64,000 nt of DNA, from the NCBI RefSeq assembly GCF_000820025.1, contig NZ_CDBI01000074.1:62001-126000 (forward strand). Reading direction: 5' to 3'. The notes beneath the pieces are model-generated. The model was not told the DNA's origin. It searched no databases and saw only the letters and a list, made by a program, of their open reading frames with translations. Shown piece by piece: positions 27,660-38,336 of this stretch; positions within the stretch are counted from its first letter, which is position 1; the number at the start of each line of letters is the position of its first letter. This DNA comes from Aeromonas popoffii. GTDB taxonomy: Bacteria > Pseudomonadota > Gammaproteobacteria > Enterobacterales > Aeromonadaceae. The position numbers and the translations under genes are program-made.

Positions 27660-28844
27660 TTACCCGGCTCGCTCCAGCGCCGGTTGCCGTGACTTGCCCC
27701 AGCGGCGCAGACGCCGTTGCAGTGGCCGCTCCAGCAGGTTGTAGCTTAACGCCGAGAGGCCGATCAGCACCGCCAGCATCAGCAAGGTCGCCACCACGCC
27801 CAACAGCGGGTGGGTCTGGGCATACCACCACGCGGTGAGCTCCGGCGCCAGATAGTGGATCAGTTCGCAACCCGTGAGCAATACCAGCGCATGCAGCAGG
27901 TAGACGGAGTAGGAGAGATCCCCCAGCCAGTTGGTGAATCGGTTGTCCAGCAGGCGCAGCAGCGGACTCTGGCGCGCCCCCTGTGCGGCGGCAATCCAGA
28001 TCAGCAGCACGTAGGCACCAATGAGCAGCAAAGTCAGTGGCGGCGTCATGGTGAACTGCATCAGCGCGAAGGGCAGCACAAAGGCGATCAGCAGCGGCAG
28101 ATCCCGTTGCATCATGGGCAAGCGTTGCGCGGCTTTTACCCTGGGCAGCAGCCAGAGCCAGAGCACAAATTCACTCACCCCGCGCCACACAGCCAGCGCC
28201 CCGCTGGTGACATCCAGAGTGCCGCGACTGTGCACGATAAACGCCAGCACCGTCAGCGCGAACAGGGGCGCGAGATGGCTCCAGCGACTGCGGGATACCG
28301 CGAGCGGAATAAGCAGCGGGAACAGCAGGTAGCTTATCCACTCCACGCTGAGCGACCAGGCGGCGAAGTTCCAGGTCAGTCCGTGATCCGTCACCACCTG
28401 TAGCAGCAGGAAGGCGCTTGGCAGTGCCTCGGCCGGGGTGAAGGGGGAGCCGAAGGGGGGCATACCTTCCCACTCCCACATCTTGAACAAGGGGCCTGCA
28501 TAGAAGCCCACCCCGTGCTGCGCCTTGTAAAGCTCCCAGCCAACCAGCAGCACCAGGGTCATAAAGTAGAGGGGGTAGACGCGGGTCAGCCGCAGCCAGA
28601 GAAAGCGGCCATAGCCCAGGGTGCGGGGCGTGCGGGTGAAGGCCTCCCCGTAGACGTGGGCCAGCACCAGTCCGCTCAAAATAAAGAACAGATCGACCCA
28701 GAGGTAGCCGTTCTCGATGAGTTGCGTGTGGCCTGCGATCGACTCCATCCACTGGGGAAAGAGCACTAATCGGGCATGGAACAGCACCACCATCAGGGCA
28801 GCGATGCCCCGCAGCGGCGTTAACAGCGGCAATGATTGATTCAT
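27660..28844 (-). CDS. acyltransferase family 3 membrane protein
   Basis: A 394-residue polytopic acyltransferase-3 (OafA/NodX-like) protein. The N-terminal motif LTPLRGIAALMVVLFHARL carries the family's conserved Arg and the His in FHA, and FFILSGLVLAHVYGE follows. About ten transmembrane segments are visible. These enzymes move acyl groups onto extracytoplasmic sugars such as O-antigen or glucans. No carbohydrate genes are next to it, so the acceptor cannot be inferred. ATG 28842-28844 is the family start. Confidence 0.9.
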   Translation of the reverse strand: MNQSLPLLTPLRGIAALMVVLFHARLVLFPQWMESIAGHTQLIENGYLWVDLFFILSGLVLAHVYGEAFTRTPRTLGYGRFLWLRLTRVYPLYFMTLVLLVGWELYKAQHGVGFYAGPLFKMWEWEGMPPFGSPFTPAEALPSAFLLLQVVTDHGLTWNFAAWSLSVEWISYLLFPLLIPLAVSRSRWSHLAPLFALTVLAFIVHSRGTLDVTSGALAVWRGVSEFVLWLWLLPRVKAAQRLPMMQRDLPLLIAFVLPFALMQFTMTPPLTLLLIGAYVLLIWIAAAQGARQSPLLRLLDNRFTNWLGDLSYSVYLLHALVLLTGCELIHYLAPELTAWWYAQTHPLLGVVATLLMLAVLIGLSALSYNLLERPLQRRLRRWGKSRQPALERAG

Positions 28845-29185
28845 ATCGGGATCCCTTGTGATGTTCAGCTTGGCCTGACATCGTTTTTTGTTGTTGTGCC
28901 GCCCATCAATCCTGACGGGGCGGCGGCCCCGGCTTGGCTGCCGCAGGCGGGATCACACTACAAAAAAGAGATTCATACGGGTGTGATTTAAGTCATAAAT
29001 GTGCAGGGATTGTGCAAAAAAGTTAAACAGAGAAACAGTGGAGAACCGGCAGGGAAAGAGGAGCAGGGCGGAGAGGGTAGTCATCGGGATGGGGGGCGAG
29101 TTTCAGGCTCAGGTCTATACACAGCGACGCAAAACAATCAGGCCCGCAAGGGGCCTGATTGATCACAAGGGAAGATGACGGCCGA
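28845..29185. other. 341-nt intergenic region
   Basis: Between the acyltransferase gene and rlmI, both on the minus strand. It contains the rlmI terminator at 29132-29160. The stretch 28860-29130 should hold the acyltransferase promoter. Nothing else is recognised. Confidence 0.6.
29132..29160 (-). terminator. rlmI terminator
   Basis: 10-bp stem AATCAGGCCC / GGGCCTGATT, 5-nt loop; the minus-strand RNA continues GUUUUG. It lies 26 nt past the rlmI stop. Confidence 0.82.
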
Positions 29186-30379
29186 TCAGCGGGCGCGCAC
29201 CACCAGACCCTTGAGGTAGAAACCTTCCGGATAGGCGGTGCCGATGGGGTGATCGGAGGCTTGTGACAACAGCTCCAGGATCTGGGCATCGCGACCGGCA
29301 TCGAGCGCCGCATCGGCCACTATCTTCTGGAACAGGCTCTGCTCCATCAAGCCAGAGCAGGAGTAGGTCAAGAGCACACCACCCGGCGCCAGCAGCTGGA
29401 ACGCCAACATGTTGATGTCCTTGTAACCACGGCAGGCACCCAGCAGTTGGGCCTTGCTCTCGGCAAATTTGGGTGGATCCAGCACGATGACATCGAACTT
29501 CTCGCCCTTCTCACGGTATTCGCGCAGCAGCTTGAACACATCGTGGCGGACGAACTGGGTGTTGCTGATATCGAGCCCGTTCAGCTCGGCATTCTGGCGA
29601 GCGATATCCAGCGCATTCTGAGAGAGATCGACGTTGACCACCTCTTTAGCGCCACCCTTGAGGGCATAAATGCCAAAACCACCGGTGTAGCTGAAGCAGT
29701 TAAGGACACGTTTGCCTTCGGTGTACTTGGAGACCGCCTGACGGTTGTCGCGCTGATCCAGATAGAAGCCGGTTTTGTGGCCGTTGCGAATATCCACCAG
29801 GATCTTCACGCCGCCGTTCTCTTCGATCACGACCGGTTCGGTCGGGGCTTCGCCATGGATGACACCGGTGCGCTCTTTCAGCCCCTCTTTTTTACGTACT
29901 GCTACGTCGGAGCGCTCATAGATGTTGCACTCTGGGTAGAGGGTTCGCAGGGCTTGCGTTATCAGCTCACGCTGGAACTCGGCACCAGCGGAGAGGATCT
30001 GGCACACCAGAAAATCGGCATAACGGTCGATGGTCAGGCCCGGCAGGCCGTCAGATTCGGCGGCGCACAGGCGATAGCCGGTGAGACCCTGACGCTTGAT
30101 CAGCGGATCGCGAGACTCCTGCGCATATTTGAGGCGGCGGATAAAGAAGTCGAGATCGATTGTCTCTTCTTTATTGAAGGTCCAGACCCGAGCACGGATC
30201 TGGGAGCTGCCTGACCAGGCACCACGGGCGAGCCATTTGCCATCGTTGGCGTAAATCTCGACGGTATCGCCGTCAACGGGGTTGCCTTCAACCCGCTCAA
30301 TCCCCTTGGAGAAGATCCAGGGGTGACGGCGCAGCAGGGATTTTTCGCGGCCTTTGACGAGATAGATGAAAACGCTCAT
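29186..30379 (-). CDS. rlmI: 23S rRNA m5C1962 methyltransferase RlmI
   Basis: RlmI methylates C1962 of 23S rRNA. The 397-residue product has an N-terminal PUA-like domain ([19 protein letters not shown]), then a class I SAM-dependent domain with [29 protein letters not shown] (the catalytic-type PP motif) and [10 protein letters not shown] with the conserved Cys. It is divergent from acyP at one remove, with a chemoreceptor gene between; in E. coli rlmI and acyP (yccX) are neighbours. Confidence 0.95.
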   Translation of the reverse strand: MSVFIYLVKGREKSLLRRHPWIFSKGIERVEGNPVDGDTVEIYANDGKWLARGAWSGSSQIRARVWTFNKEETIDLDFFIRRLKYAQESRDPLIKRQGLTGYRLCAAESDGLPGLTIDRYADFLVCQILSAGAEFQRELITQALRTLYPECNIYERSDVAVRKKEGLKERTGVIHGEAPTEPVVIEENGGVKILVDIRNGHKTGFYLDQRDNRQAVSKYTEGKRVLNCFSYTGGFGIYALKGGAKEVVNVDLSQNALDIARQNAELNGLDISNTQFVRHDVFKLLREYREKGEKFDVIVLDPPKFAESKAQLLGACRGYKDINMLAFQLLAPGGVLLTYSCSGLMEQSLFQKIVADAALDAGRDAQILELLSQASDHPIGTAYPEGFYLKGLVVRAR

Positions 30380-30493
30380 GGGTGTTTGCCGATGGTAAAA
30401 AGAAAAGGGGCCACATTCTATGTGGCCCGCTGGTAAAACTCAAACAACCTTGGCAAGAGAGCCCGGTTTGTCTGATCTGGCATCGGGCTCAGA

Positions 30494-31924
30494 TCAGCTC
30501 TTGATCCCCTTCAATGCTTGGGCCAGCTCGGTTGCCGTGCCTTTGAGCCCGGCAGTGCCGGCCACCGAAGCGCTGGCGGATTCCTCCACCTGACCCGCTT
30601 CGTGGCGCACCTGGTCCAGGTTGCGGGTGATCTCCTCGGCGACCGAACTCTGCTCTTCGCTGGAGGTGGCGATCTGGGTACTCATCTCCAGCACTGCATC
30701 GCTGTGATGGCTGAGCTTGTCGATGTCGAGCCCCACTTCGCTGATCAGCGCCTGGCTGCTGGCAGCGCGGTCAACGGTTTTCTCCATGATGTCGTTGAGG
30801 GCACCGGTACCGGTCTGCAGCTCTTCGATCATCTGCTGGATCTCGACGGTGGCCTGCTGGGTGCGGCTGGCGAGGGTACGTACCTCGTCGGCCACCACCG
30901 CAAAGCCGCGTCCCTGCTCACCGGCCCGTGCCGCCTCGATGGCGGCGTTGAGCGCTAGCAGGTTGGTCTGCTGGGAGATGGCGTTGATGACGTTGACCAC
31001 CTCGTTGATCCGGTTAGCATTGTCGGTGAGCCGCTCTACCGCGCCGGAGGCATTGCCTATCTCGTCGGCCAGGGTGCGGATGGTGGCGATGGTAAGGGAT
31101 ACCCGGGCGGCGCCATTGGCCGCCTCTTCGCTCGACTGACGGGTCTGTTGCAGGGTGTCGTTGGCGTTGCGCGCCACTTCGCGGATGGCGGCCGACATCT
31201 GCTCCATGGCGGCGGCCAGGGAGTCCATGTGCTGGCGCTGGGAGCGGGCCATGGTTTCCCCTTCGCTGGCGTGATCGCGAAACTCGTCGGCGGCCATGGT
31301 GAGCGCCTCGGCAGACTCCTCCACCAGTTGTACTATCTTGTGCTGGCGGTCGGTGAATCTGTCTATGCTGCCCGCGAGGATGGAGAACTCGTCCCGCACC
31401 GGGAAGAAATTGAGGCGGAAGGTGAGATCCCCGTCAGCCACTGTCTGTAACGCCTTGTTGGTGGAGTAGAGGGCACCGGAGACAAAGGTCATCAGATAGT
31501 GGGTGATGAGGGCCAGCAAGGCCGCCAGCACGGCGATGATGGTGAGGGTGGTACCTTGTCCTTCCCACATGGAGTAGCGACCGGCATCCAGGCTGCCGGT
31601 CACGAAACCGGCCTGGCCTGCGCTGGCGCTGAAACGGTAGTTGTCGCCCTGCTGGCTCAGGCCGGCACTGCCGGTCGGGCTGACGGTAAGATCGGCGGGC
31701 AGGGTGAGGGTGGCTTGCTGGCTTACCAGTTGGGCGCTGGTCTCGACCCGTTGTTTGAGTTGATCCAGCCGGATCTGCATCTGCTGATCATGACCGTCAG
31801 CCAGCAGGTACCCGGTGAGCAGGGCGATGAACAACAAAGGGCACCAGAAGGTGATGAGAAATTTTTCGCTGATCGTGAGGTGAATGAGATAACGGTCAAC
31901 CCACCGGAATTTTACTTCTTTCAT
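30494..31924 (-). CDS. methyl-accepting chemotaxis protein
   Basis: A 476-residue chemoreceptor. An N-terminal transmembrane helix (about residues 22-43) and a second (about 124-146) enclose a short periplasmic region of about 80 residues, too small for a standard four-helix or Cache domain. A HAMP-like segment follows, then a long methyl-accepting coiled coil with the conserved tip [19 protein letters not shown] (about 325-343), which contacts CheA and CheW. No pentapeptide CheR tether is at the C-terminus. It has been inserted, relative to E. coli, between rlmI and acyP. Ligand unknown. Confidence 0.93.
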   Translation of the reverse strand: MKEVKFRWVDRYLIHLTISEKFLITFWCPLLFIALLTGYLLADGHDQQMQIRLDQLKQRVETSAQLVSQQATLTLPADLTVSPTGSAGLSQQGDNYRFSASAGQAGFVTGSLDAGRYSMWEGQGTTLTIIAVLAALLALITHYLMTFVSGALYSTNKALQTVADGDLTFRLNFFPVRDEFSILAGSIDRFTDRQHKIVQLVEESAEALTMAADEFRDHASEGETMARSQRQHMDSLAAAMEQMSAAIREVARNANDTLQQTRQSSEEAANGAARVSLTIATIRTLADEIGNASGAVERLTDNANRINEVVNVINAISQQTNLLALNAAIEAARAGEQGRGFAVVADEVRTLASRTQQATVEIQQMIEELQTGTGALNDIMEKTVDRAASSQALISEVGLDIDKLSHHSDAVLEMSTQIATSSEEQSSVAEEITRNLDQVRHEAGQVEESASASVAGTAGLKGTATELAQALKGIKS

Positions 31925-32009
31925 AATGGCATTGCGTCCTGCAAGGGGAAGAGAGTGTCGCGCTCATTATCGCCTTGGGGGAGAATTTCTTAAGGGGAAG
32001 GTGTGAGAA

Positions 32010-32282
32010 ATGAGAGAGCAATCGTTTGTCGTACGAGTCTGGGGTCAGGTGCAAGGGGTTGGATTTCGCTACTTCACCCGAGAACAGGCGCTGCAACTGG
32101 GGCTGCGCGGCCACGCCTATAACCTGGAGGACGGGTCGGTGGAGATCCTGATCTGTGGGCCCGAGCACAGGGTGCAGATGATGCTGGGCTGGCTGGAACA
32201 CGGGCCGCGCACCGCCGAAGTGACCCGGATGGAGTATACGGAGGCGCCGCCGCCCAAAGGGAGTGGCTTTCATACCAATTGA
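32010..32282 (+). CDS. acyP: acylphosphatase
   Basis: A 90-residue acylphosphatase, which hydrolyses carboxyl-phosphate bonds such as acetyl phosphate. Catalytic loop VWGQVQGVGFRYFTRE supplies the Arg, and the conserved Asn is in YNLEDGSVEI. Canonical length. ATG 32010 is used. It ends 26 nt before a terminator shared with the convergent gst gene. Confidence 0.93.
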   Translation: MREQSFVVRVWGQVQGVGFRYFTREQALQLGLRGHAYNLEDGSVEILICGPEHRVQMMLGWLEHGPRTAEVTRMEYTEAPPPKGSGFHTN

Positions 32283-32311
32283 GCGCAGCGAAACCGCCAT
32301 GTCACGCATGA

Positions 32312-32338
32312 AAACGGGAGCCATCGGGGCTCCCGTTT
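32312..32338. terminator. bidirectional terminator between acyP and gst
   Basis: 11-bp stem AAACGGGAGCC / GGCTCCCGTTT with a 5-nt loop. The same stem core recurs at the HAD/yceF terminator (45733-45760). Confidence 0.8.
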
Positions 32339-32351
32339 GCACATGTTGGCG

Positions 32352-32987
32352 TCAGCTGGCCTGGGCGGCGTCGGCGATGGCCTGGGTCTTGGCCAGCACG
32401 GCCTGCAGAGCCGGGCGTTTGGCCAGACGATCCCGATAGGCGGCCAGCTTGGATGGAATGGTCTGCTCGAAGCGGGTTGCCCACATCAGGGTATGGGCCA
32501 GCAGCAGATCCGCCAGGGTGATCTGCTCGCCCAGCAGGTAGCCGTGCGCCGGCACCCAGGACTCGGCGATGGCTGCCGCCTTGTCAAACTCCCACTTGGC
32601 GGTGGGGAAGATGGCCGGCAGGCGCTGTGGTTCGGGCAGTGCAAACTTGTGCTTGCCGATGGTCCACAAGGGTTGCTCCAGCTCACAGGTGATGAAGCTG
32701 ACCCACTGGGCATGCAGCGCCGATGCCTGCGTTCCTCTGGCTGGCAGCCAATCTGCACCATAGTTTTCTGCCAGGTACTGCATGATGGCGGCAGATTCGG
32801 TCAGCACAAAATCCCCATCTTTGAGCACCGGCATCTTGCCGCTCGGGTTCAGCGCCAGAAACCAGTCGCTGCGATTCTCGCCCTTGGCGAAATCGAGAAA
32901 CTGAAATTGCCACGCCACGCCCAACTCTTCCAGTAACCAGGAGATGCGCAGGGCTCGACTGACAGGGGTTCCGTATAAGGTGATCAT
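32352..32987 (-). CDS. glutathione S-transferase family protein
   Basis: A 211-residue GST. The N-terminal thioredoxin-like domain has MITLYGTPVSRALRISWLL, NPSGKMPVLKDGDFVLTES (cis-Pro and the ES glutathione-contact motif), and a C-terminal all-helical domain with GEQITLADLLLAHTL. ATG 32985-32987 is the family start; the longer open frame to 33296 is not homologous. Probably cytoplasmic detoxification; the subclass and substrate are not assigned. Confidence 0.9.
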   Translation of the reverse strand: MITLYGTPVSRALRISWLLEELGVAWQFQFLDFAKGENRSDWFLALNPSGKMPVLKDGDFVLTESAAIMQYLAENYGADWLPARGTQASALHAQWVSFITCELEQPLWTIGKHKFALPEPQRLPAIFPTAKWEFDKAAAIAESWVPAHGYLLGEQITLADLLLAHTLMWATRFEQTIPSKLAAYRDRLAKRPALQAVLAKTQAIADAAQAS

Positions 32988-33144
32988 GCTTGCTCCTTGC
33001 CTGATGGAGGGGGTCGATGTGCGACCCGAAGTGAACAGGCAGTCTAGGCAAATTGCGCGGCGGCAACAAGCCGATATGGGAGTGGTGGCGATGGGAGGCC
33101 GCTGCCATGCCGTGTAAAATGCCGTGTAAAAAGGGGGATCAAAA

Positions 33145-33168
33145 AAGAGAGGCCAAATGGCCTCTCTT
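33145..33168 (-). terminator. metG terminator
   Basis: 10-bp stem AAGAGAGGCC / GGCCTCTCTT, 4-nt loop, then UUUUUU-type tract on the minus-strand RNA, 25 nt after the metG stop. Confidence 0.9.
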
Positions 33169-33192
33169 CTCATGGGGGGTGAGCAAGCGTGC

Positions 33193-35226
33193 TTATTTGA
33201 CGCGCATGCCAGGCTGAGCGCCTTCCTGCGGCTCCAGGATCCAGAGATCCTTGCCGCCCGGGCCTGCGGCCAGCACCATGCCTTCGGACATGCCAAAGCG
33301 CATCTTGCGTGGCGCCAGGTTGGCCACCATCACGGTCAGCTTGCCTTCCAGATCTTCCGGGTTGTAGGCGGATTTGATGCCGGCAAACACCTGACGGGTT
33401 TCACCGCCCAGATCCAGCTGCAGCTTGAGCAGCTTGTCGGCCTCCGGTACCGCTTCGGCCTTCTTGATCAGTGCGACCCGCAGGTCAAGCTTGGCGAAAT
33501 CATCAAAAGAGATGGTTTCGCTGATAGGATCATCTGCCAGCGGGCCGGTGATCTTGGGGGCTTGCTCCTTGGCAAGGTCCTCCTTGGAGGCCTCGATCAT
33601 GGCTTCAATCTTGGCGGGCTCGATGCGGGAGAAGAGTGCCTTGAACGGAGTCAGCTGATGGTTGGTCAGTGGCAGTGCCACACCATCCCAAGTGAGGGTT
33701 TCACCCAGGAAGGCTTCGGCACGTTCGGCCAAGAGCGGCATGACCGGCTTGAGGTAGGCCATCAGCACACGGAACAGGTTGATACCGACTGAGCAGACCG
33801 CTTGCAGCTCGGCGTCAGCCCCTTCTTGCTTGGCCAGTACCCAGGGCGCCTTCTCATCCACATAGCGGTTAGCCTTGTCGGCCAGCGCCATGATCTCGCG
33901 GATGGCACGGCTGAACTCGCGCGCTTCATAGGCCTCGCTGATGGAGGTGCTGGCATTGGCGAACTCGGCGTAGAGCTCGGGCTCGGCGCAGGTGGCGGCC
34001 AGTTTGCCGTCGAAACGCTTGGCGATGAAGCCGGCGTTGCGGGAGGCGAGGTTGACCAGCTTGTTGACCACGTCGGCGTTGACCCGCGCCACGAAGTCAT
34101 CCAGGTTCAAGTCCAGATCGTCGATGCGGCTGTTGAGCTTGGCGGCGTAGTAGTAACGCAGGCACTCCGGATCCAGGTGGTTCAGATAAGTGGATGCCTT
34201 GATGAAGGTGCCCTTGGATTTGGACATCTTGGCGCCGTTGACGGTCACATAGCCGTGCACGTTGACCTTGGTCGGCTTGCGGAAGTTGGCACCTTCCAGC
34301 ATGGCTGGCCAGAACAGGCAGTGGAAGTAGGCGATGTCTTTACCGATGAAGTGGTAGAGCTCGGCGCTGGAGTCTTTGTTCCAGTAGCTGTCAAAGTCGA
34401 TGTCGCCGCGCTTGTTACAGAGGTTCTTGAACGACGCCATGTAGCCGATGGGGGCATCCAGCCAGACGTAGAAGAACTTACCCGGAGCACCCGGGATCTC
34501 GAAACCGAAGTAGGGGGCATCGCGGGTGATGTCCCACTGCTGCAGGCCGCTCTCGAACCACTCCTGCATCTTGTTGGCCATCTCTTCCTGAATGGCGCCA
34601 GAACCGCGCACCCAGCCGGCCAGCCAGGTTTCAAACTGCGGCAGGTCGAAGAAGAAATGCTCTGAGTCTTTCATGACTGGCGTGGCGCCTGAGACGGCGG
34701 ATTTCGGATCGATCAGCTCGGTCGGGCTGTAGGTAGCGCCGCAGCTGTCACAGTTGTCGCCGTATTGCTCCGGAGACTTGCACTTGGGGCAGGTGCCCTT
34801 GACGAAGCGGTCCGGCAGGAACATGGATTTTTCCGGATCGAACAGCTGGGTGATGGTGCGACCCTTGATAAAGCCACCGGCTTTCAGACGACCGTAAATC
34901 AGCTCCGCCAGCTCGCGGTTCTCGTCGCTGTGGGTGGAGTGATAGTTGTCAAAGCTGATGTTGAACCCGGCGAAGTCTGTCTGGTGCTCTTTGGATACGG
35001 CCGCAATCATCTCTTCCGGGGTGATCCCCATCTGTTGCGCTTTGAGCATGATGGGGGTGCCATGGGCATCATCGGCACAGATGAAGTGCACCTGATGACC
35101 GCGCATTCGCTGATAACGAACCCAGATATCGGCCTGGATGTGTTCCAGCATGTGGCCAAGATGGATGGAGCCATTGGCATAAGGGAGGGCGCAGGTTACC
35201 AGCATTGTACGAGGATCAGTTGCCAT
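33193..35226 (-). CDS. metG: methionyl-tRNA synthetase
   Basis: MetG charges Met and initiator tRNA. The 677-residue product has class I motifs: HLGHML (HIGH-like), the zinc-knuckle cysteines [24 protein letters not shown] (KMSKS, about residues 335-341), and a C-terminal EMAP/Trbp111-type tRNA-binding domain (residues about 575-677, [16 protein letters not shown]...). ATG 35224-35226 ([19 protein letters not shown]) is the family start; a further in-frame upstream extension is spurious. It is divergent from mrp with 186 nt between, as in E. coli. Confidence 0.97.
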   Translation of the reverse strand: MATDPRTMLVTCALPYANGSIHLGHMLEHIQADIWVRYQRMRGHQVHFICADDAHGTPIMLKAQQMGITPEEMIAAVSKEHQTDFAGFNISFDNYHSTHSDENRELAELIYGRLKAGGFIKGRTITQLFDPEKSMFLPDRFVKGTCPKCKSPEQYGDNCDSCGATYSPTELIDPKSAVSGATPVMKDSEHFFFDLPQFETWLAGWVRGSGAIQEEMANKMQEWFESGLQQWDITRDAPYFGFEIPGAPGKFFYVWLDAPIGYMASFKNLCNKRGDIDFDSYWNKDSSAELYHFIGKDIAYFHCLFWPAMLEGANFRKPTKVNVHGYVTVNGAKMSKSKGTFIKASTYLNHLDPECLRYYYAAKLNSRIDDLDLNLDDFVARVNADVVNKLVNLASRNAGFIAKRFDGKLAATCAEPELYAEFANASTSISEAYEAREFSRAIREIMALADKANRYVDEKAPWVLAKQEGADAELQAVCSVGINLFRVLMAYLKPVMPLLAERAEAFLGETLTWDGVALPLTNHQLTPFKALFSRIEPAKIEAMIEASKEDLAKEQAPKITGPLADDPISETISFDDFAKLDLRVALIKKAEAVPEADKLLKLQLDLGGETRQVFAGIKSAYNPEDLEGKLTVMVANLAPRKMRFGMSEGMVLAAGPGGKDLWILEPQEGAQPGMRVK

Positions 35227-35412
35227 ATAGTCGTTCTTGATGTGCTTGTTGGGATGATACAGTGCCGTGCATGTTACCCGAATTGGGGGTAGCCTGCCTA
35301 GGGTTGTGGCGCTGTCCGCCCTGGTGCTCGCGCTGGTTGGCAAGCAGGCAAGCCACTGATTTGTGTGCGGTAACCGTTCACCTCAAGATAATGACAAGAT
35401 AATGAGGAGTTA

Positions 35413-36495
35413 ATGGTGATTGATTCAGTAAAACAGATCCTGGCCGAATTTAAACCGACAGGGTGGGGCAAGGATCTGGTTGCGGCCGGGTTTGTGCGCA
35501 GCGCAGCGTTGCAGGGGAAAAGCCTGACCATAGCGCTGGTGTTGCCCTTTGCCGGGCGTTCCCTGTTTGAGCAGATCAAGCAGGACTTCGATGTCCGGCT
35601 GCGCGGCGCCACCGGCGCTACTCGCATCGACTGGGTGTGTGACATCGAGGTGGCCAGCTTGCCGCGGGCGCAAGGGCTGGCAGCGGTGCAGGGGATCCGC
35701 AACATCCTGGTGGTCGCCTCCGGCAAGGGCGGGGTGGGCAAGTCCACCACGGCCGTCAACCTGGCGCTGGCGTTGCAAAAGGAGGGGGCGCGAGTCGCCA
35801 TTCTGGATGCGGATATCTATGGACCCTCCATTCCGACCATGATGGGGACGGTCAAGGAGCGCCCCAGCAGCCGTGACGGCAAGCTGATGGAGCCCGTGAT
35901 GGCCTGCGGCCTCAAGAGCAACAGCATCGGCTATCTGGTGGATGAGCAGGACGCCACCATCTGGCGTGGCCCCATGGCGAGCAAGGCACTGGCCCAGATC
36001 CTGCACGAGACCCGCTGGGGCGAGGTGGATTATCTGGTGGTGGACATGCCGCCAGGCACGGGTGACATCCAGCTCACCATGGCCCAGCAGGTGCCGACCT
36101 CGGCGGCGGTGATCGTGACCACGCCGCAGGACGTGGCGCTGGCGGATGCCCGCAAGGGAGTCGCCATGTTCAACAAGGTCAATGTGCCCGTGCTCGGCAT
36201 CATAGAAAACATGAGCTATCACCTCTGCAGTGCCTGCGGTCATCACGAGCCCCTGTTTGGGACCGGCGGCGGCCAGAAGATGGCTGAGCAGTATCATGTG
36301 GCACTGCTTGGTCAGCTGCCGTTGCACATTGATATCCGCCAGCACATGGATGATGGACGCCCGACCGTGTTCGGTGCACCGGAAGGGAGCCTGGCTCAGG
36401 CCTATATGAAACTGGCTCGGCGGGTGGGGGCTGAACTCTATTTCAGCGGTAAACCGATTGCGACCCCTCTCTATACGGTGGCGCTGGATGAATAA
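35413..36495 (+). CDS. apbC: Fe-S cluster carrier ATPase Mrp (ApbC)
   Basis: A 360-residue P-loop ATPase of the Mrp/NBP35 family, which loads iron-sulfur clusters onto target proteins. N-terminal DUF59-like region (residues 1-95), then ASGKGGVGKSTTAVNLALAL (deviant Walker A), the switch motif DADIYGPSIPTMMG, VDMPPGTGD, and the C-terminal CxxC (HLCSACGHH) expected for cluster binding. ATGAGGAGTTA gives a strong ribosome site before ATG 35413. It is divergent from metG, as in E. coli. Confidence 0.95.
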   Translation: MVIDSVKQILAEFKPTGWGKDLVAAGFVRSAALQGKSLTIALVLPFAGRSLFEQIKQDFDVRLRGATGATRIDWVCDIEVASLPRAQGLAAVQGIRNILVVASGKGGVGKSTTAVNLALALQKEGARVAILDADIYGPSIPTMMGTVKERPSSRDGKLMEPVMACGLKSNSIGYLVDEQDATIWRGPMASKALAQILHETRWGEVDYLVVDMPPGTGDIQLTMAQQVPTSAAVIVTTPQDVALADARKGVAMFNKVNVPVLGIIENMSYHLCSACGHHEPLFGTGGGQKMAEQYHVALLGQLPLHIDIRQHMDDGRPTVFGAPEGSLAQAYMKLARRVGAELYFSGKPIATPLYTVALDE

Positions 36496-36604
36496 TCGGC
36501 TGTCGTGTGGTTGAGGTGGATTTGAGGGTGGGCATGGCTCACCCTTTTTTATATAATGGATCGGTTTAAACAATCCCCACTGCTCTTCTCTTTAGGTATT
36601 TTCA

Positions 36605-37249
36605 ATGTCTGATACTCAACATTCGTGTGTGATCATCGGTATTGCTGGCGCATCCGCGTCTGGCAAGAGCCTTATAGCCCAAACCATTTATGAAGAGCTG
36701 GTGGCCGAACTGGGCGCGGGGGAAATCGGTGTCATCTCCGAAGATTGCTACTACAAGGATCAATCCCATCTGACAATGGAAGAGCGGGTCAAGACCAACT
36801 ATGACCATCCCAGCTCAATGGACCACAGCTTGCTGGTTGAGCATCTTGGCTCTTTGCTCAAGGGGGAAGGGGTAGACCTCCCGCAATATTCCTATTCCGA
36901 GCATACTCGGATGGCAGAAGTAAGCCATTTTGCCCCACGCAAGGTGATCATTCTTGAAGGGATCCTGCTGCTGACCGACAGCCGCTTGCGTGATCTGATG
37001 GATGCCTCCATCTTCATGGATACCCCGCTGGATATCTGCCTGCTGCGCCGTCTGGTGCGTGATGTGCAAGAGCGTGGTCGTACCATGGATTCCGTGCTTA
37101 AGCAGTATCAGAAGACGGTACGTCCCATGTTCCTGCAGTTTATCGAGCCTTCCAAGCAGTACGCGGACGTGATCGTACCCCGTGGTGGCAAGAACCGCAT
37201 CGCCATCGACATGCTCAAGGCGCGTATCCGCCACATGTTGATTGGTTGA
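36605..37249 (+). CDS. udk: uridine kinase
   Basis: Udk phosphorylates uridine and cytidine for pyrimidine salvage. P-loop [11 protein letters not shown] (about residues 12-22), EGILLLTD and [12 protein letters not shown] are the family signatures. 214 aa, as in E. coli (213). It is followed by a terminator and then dcd, the E. coli order. Confidence 0.96.
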   Translation: MSDTQHSCVIIGIAGASASGKSLIAQTIYEELVAELGAGEIGVISEDCYYKDQSHLTMEERVKTNYDHPSSMDHSLLVEHLGSLLKGEGVDLPQYSYSEHTRMAEVSHFAPRKVIILEGILLLTDSRLRDLMDASIFMDTPLDICLLRRLVRDVQERGRTMDSVLKQYQKTVRPMFLQFIEPSKQYADVIVPRGGKNRIAIDMLKARIRHMLIG

Positions 37250-37257
37250 GATGAAAC

Positions 37258-37282
37258 AAGCCGGGTGATGCCCGGCTTTTTT
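37258..37282 (+). terminator. udk terminator
   Basis: 8-bp GC-rich stem AAGCCGGG / CCCGGCTT, 5-nt loop, six T's, just after udk. Confidence 0.9.
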
Positions 37283-37312
37283 AAATGAACATTTTGTCAG
37301 GAGAGTCGCCCA

Positions 37313-37894
37313 ATGCGTCTTTGTGATACCGATATTGAACGCCATCTGGATGAAGGCAAGATCGTCATTGAGCCAAGACCCGGTGTTGAGCGGATCAGCG
37401 GCGTCAGCGTCGATGTACTGCTGGGCAACGAGTTTAGAGTGTTTCGCGATCACACTGCCCCCTATATCGACTTGAGCGGCCCGAGTGGCGAGATGGCTGA
37501 TGCCATCGATCGGGTGATGAGCGACGAGATCCACATTGCAGATGGGGAAGCCTTCTATCTGCACCCGGGCCAACTGGCGTTGGCGGTAACTTATGAATCC
37601 GTTACTTTGCCGGCCGACATCGTCGGTTGGCTGGATGGCCGCTCCTCCCTGGCCCGTCTAGGGTTGATGGTGCACGTCACCGCACACCGGATCGATCCGG
37701 GTTGGTCCGGTCGCATCGTGCTGGAGTTCTACAACGGCGGCAAGTTGCCGCTGGCGCTGCGTCCCAAGATGAAGATAGGCGCACTGAACTTCGAGATGCT
37801 CTCCGGGGCAGCGGCACGTCCCTATAACAAGCGGGAAAATGCCAAGTACAAGAGCCAGCAGGGCGCTGTTGCCAGCCGTATGAATCAGGATTGA
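37313..37894 (+). CDS. dcd: dCTP deaminase
   Basis: Dcd deaminates dCTP to dUTP, feeding dTMP synthesis. The 193-residue product matches E. coli length exactly and has [22 protein letters not shown]-type core split here as [10 protein letters not shown] and [15 protein letters not shown], which contains the catalytic Glu. ATG 37313, 30 nt after the udk terminator. The E. coli udk-dcd order is kept, but asmA does not follow. Confidence 0.96.
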   Translation: MRLCDTDIERHLDEGKIVIEPRPGVERISGVSVDVLLGNEFRVFRDHTAPYIDLSGPSGEMADAIDRVMSDEIHIADGEAFYLHPGQLALAVTYESVTLPADIVGWLDGRSSLARLGLMVHVTAHRIDPGWSGRIVLEFYNGGKLPLALRPKMKIGALNFEMLSGAAARPYNKRENAKYKSQQGAVASRMNQD

Positions 37895-37948
37895 CCATCG
37901 GTGTTGCATGATCCGGTCGACAGCCGAACCGGTGGCAAGGTGTTAACG

Positions 37949-37974
37949 AAGGGTGCCATTGGCGCCCTTTTTTT
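37949..37974 (+). terminator. dcd terminator
   Basis: 9-bp stem with one G-U pair (AAGGGTGCC / GGCGCCCTT), 3-nt loop, seven T's, 54 nt after dcd. Confidence 0.88.
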
Positions 37975-38336
37975 CGGGTTTGGCACGGATTGGGGCGACA
38001 GGGCAGCATGGGACGGGTGTAAAGGGGTAGGGGAGTGGCTTGCTTTCGCATGCCCTGTGTACAGATGTCGCGATTCTGTCGGTCGAAATCTGACGGTTAA
38101 GGTGAGCTAAACACAGTGTTGCCGTGCAAGATTGTGATGAATTGTCCCCATTTGGGGACTTTTTTTGTCAGCGTGGGTCTGTTTAATTAATCGCAGACAA
38201 GCCTTGTGGTGACTGGCTTTAAGTTATTTTTTGATAGAATGCTCTTTTTTTTTCTTACTGAAATATTTCAACAGCGGGTATGGCACAACCAGCCTTCTGG
38301 CATAATCCGCCGCAACTCATAAACAGGTTCGTTTTT
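37975..38336. other. 362-nt intergenic region with an orphan terminator
   Basis: Lies between the dcd terminator and pitA. It contains a second strong terminator at 38144-38166 with no gene in front of it, and an AT-rich stretch (38167-38275) that should hold the pitA promoter. The segment 37980-38143 may be transcribed as a small RNA; no open frame is convincing. Confidence 0.5.
38144..38166 (+). terminator. orphan intrinsic terminator
   Basis: 6-bp G/C stem GTCCCC / GGGGAC, ATTT loop and seven T's. It lies 170 nt downstream of the dcd terminator with no coding gene between. Confidence 0.82.
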
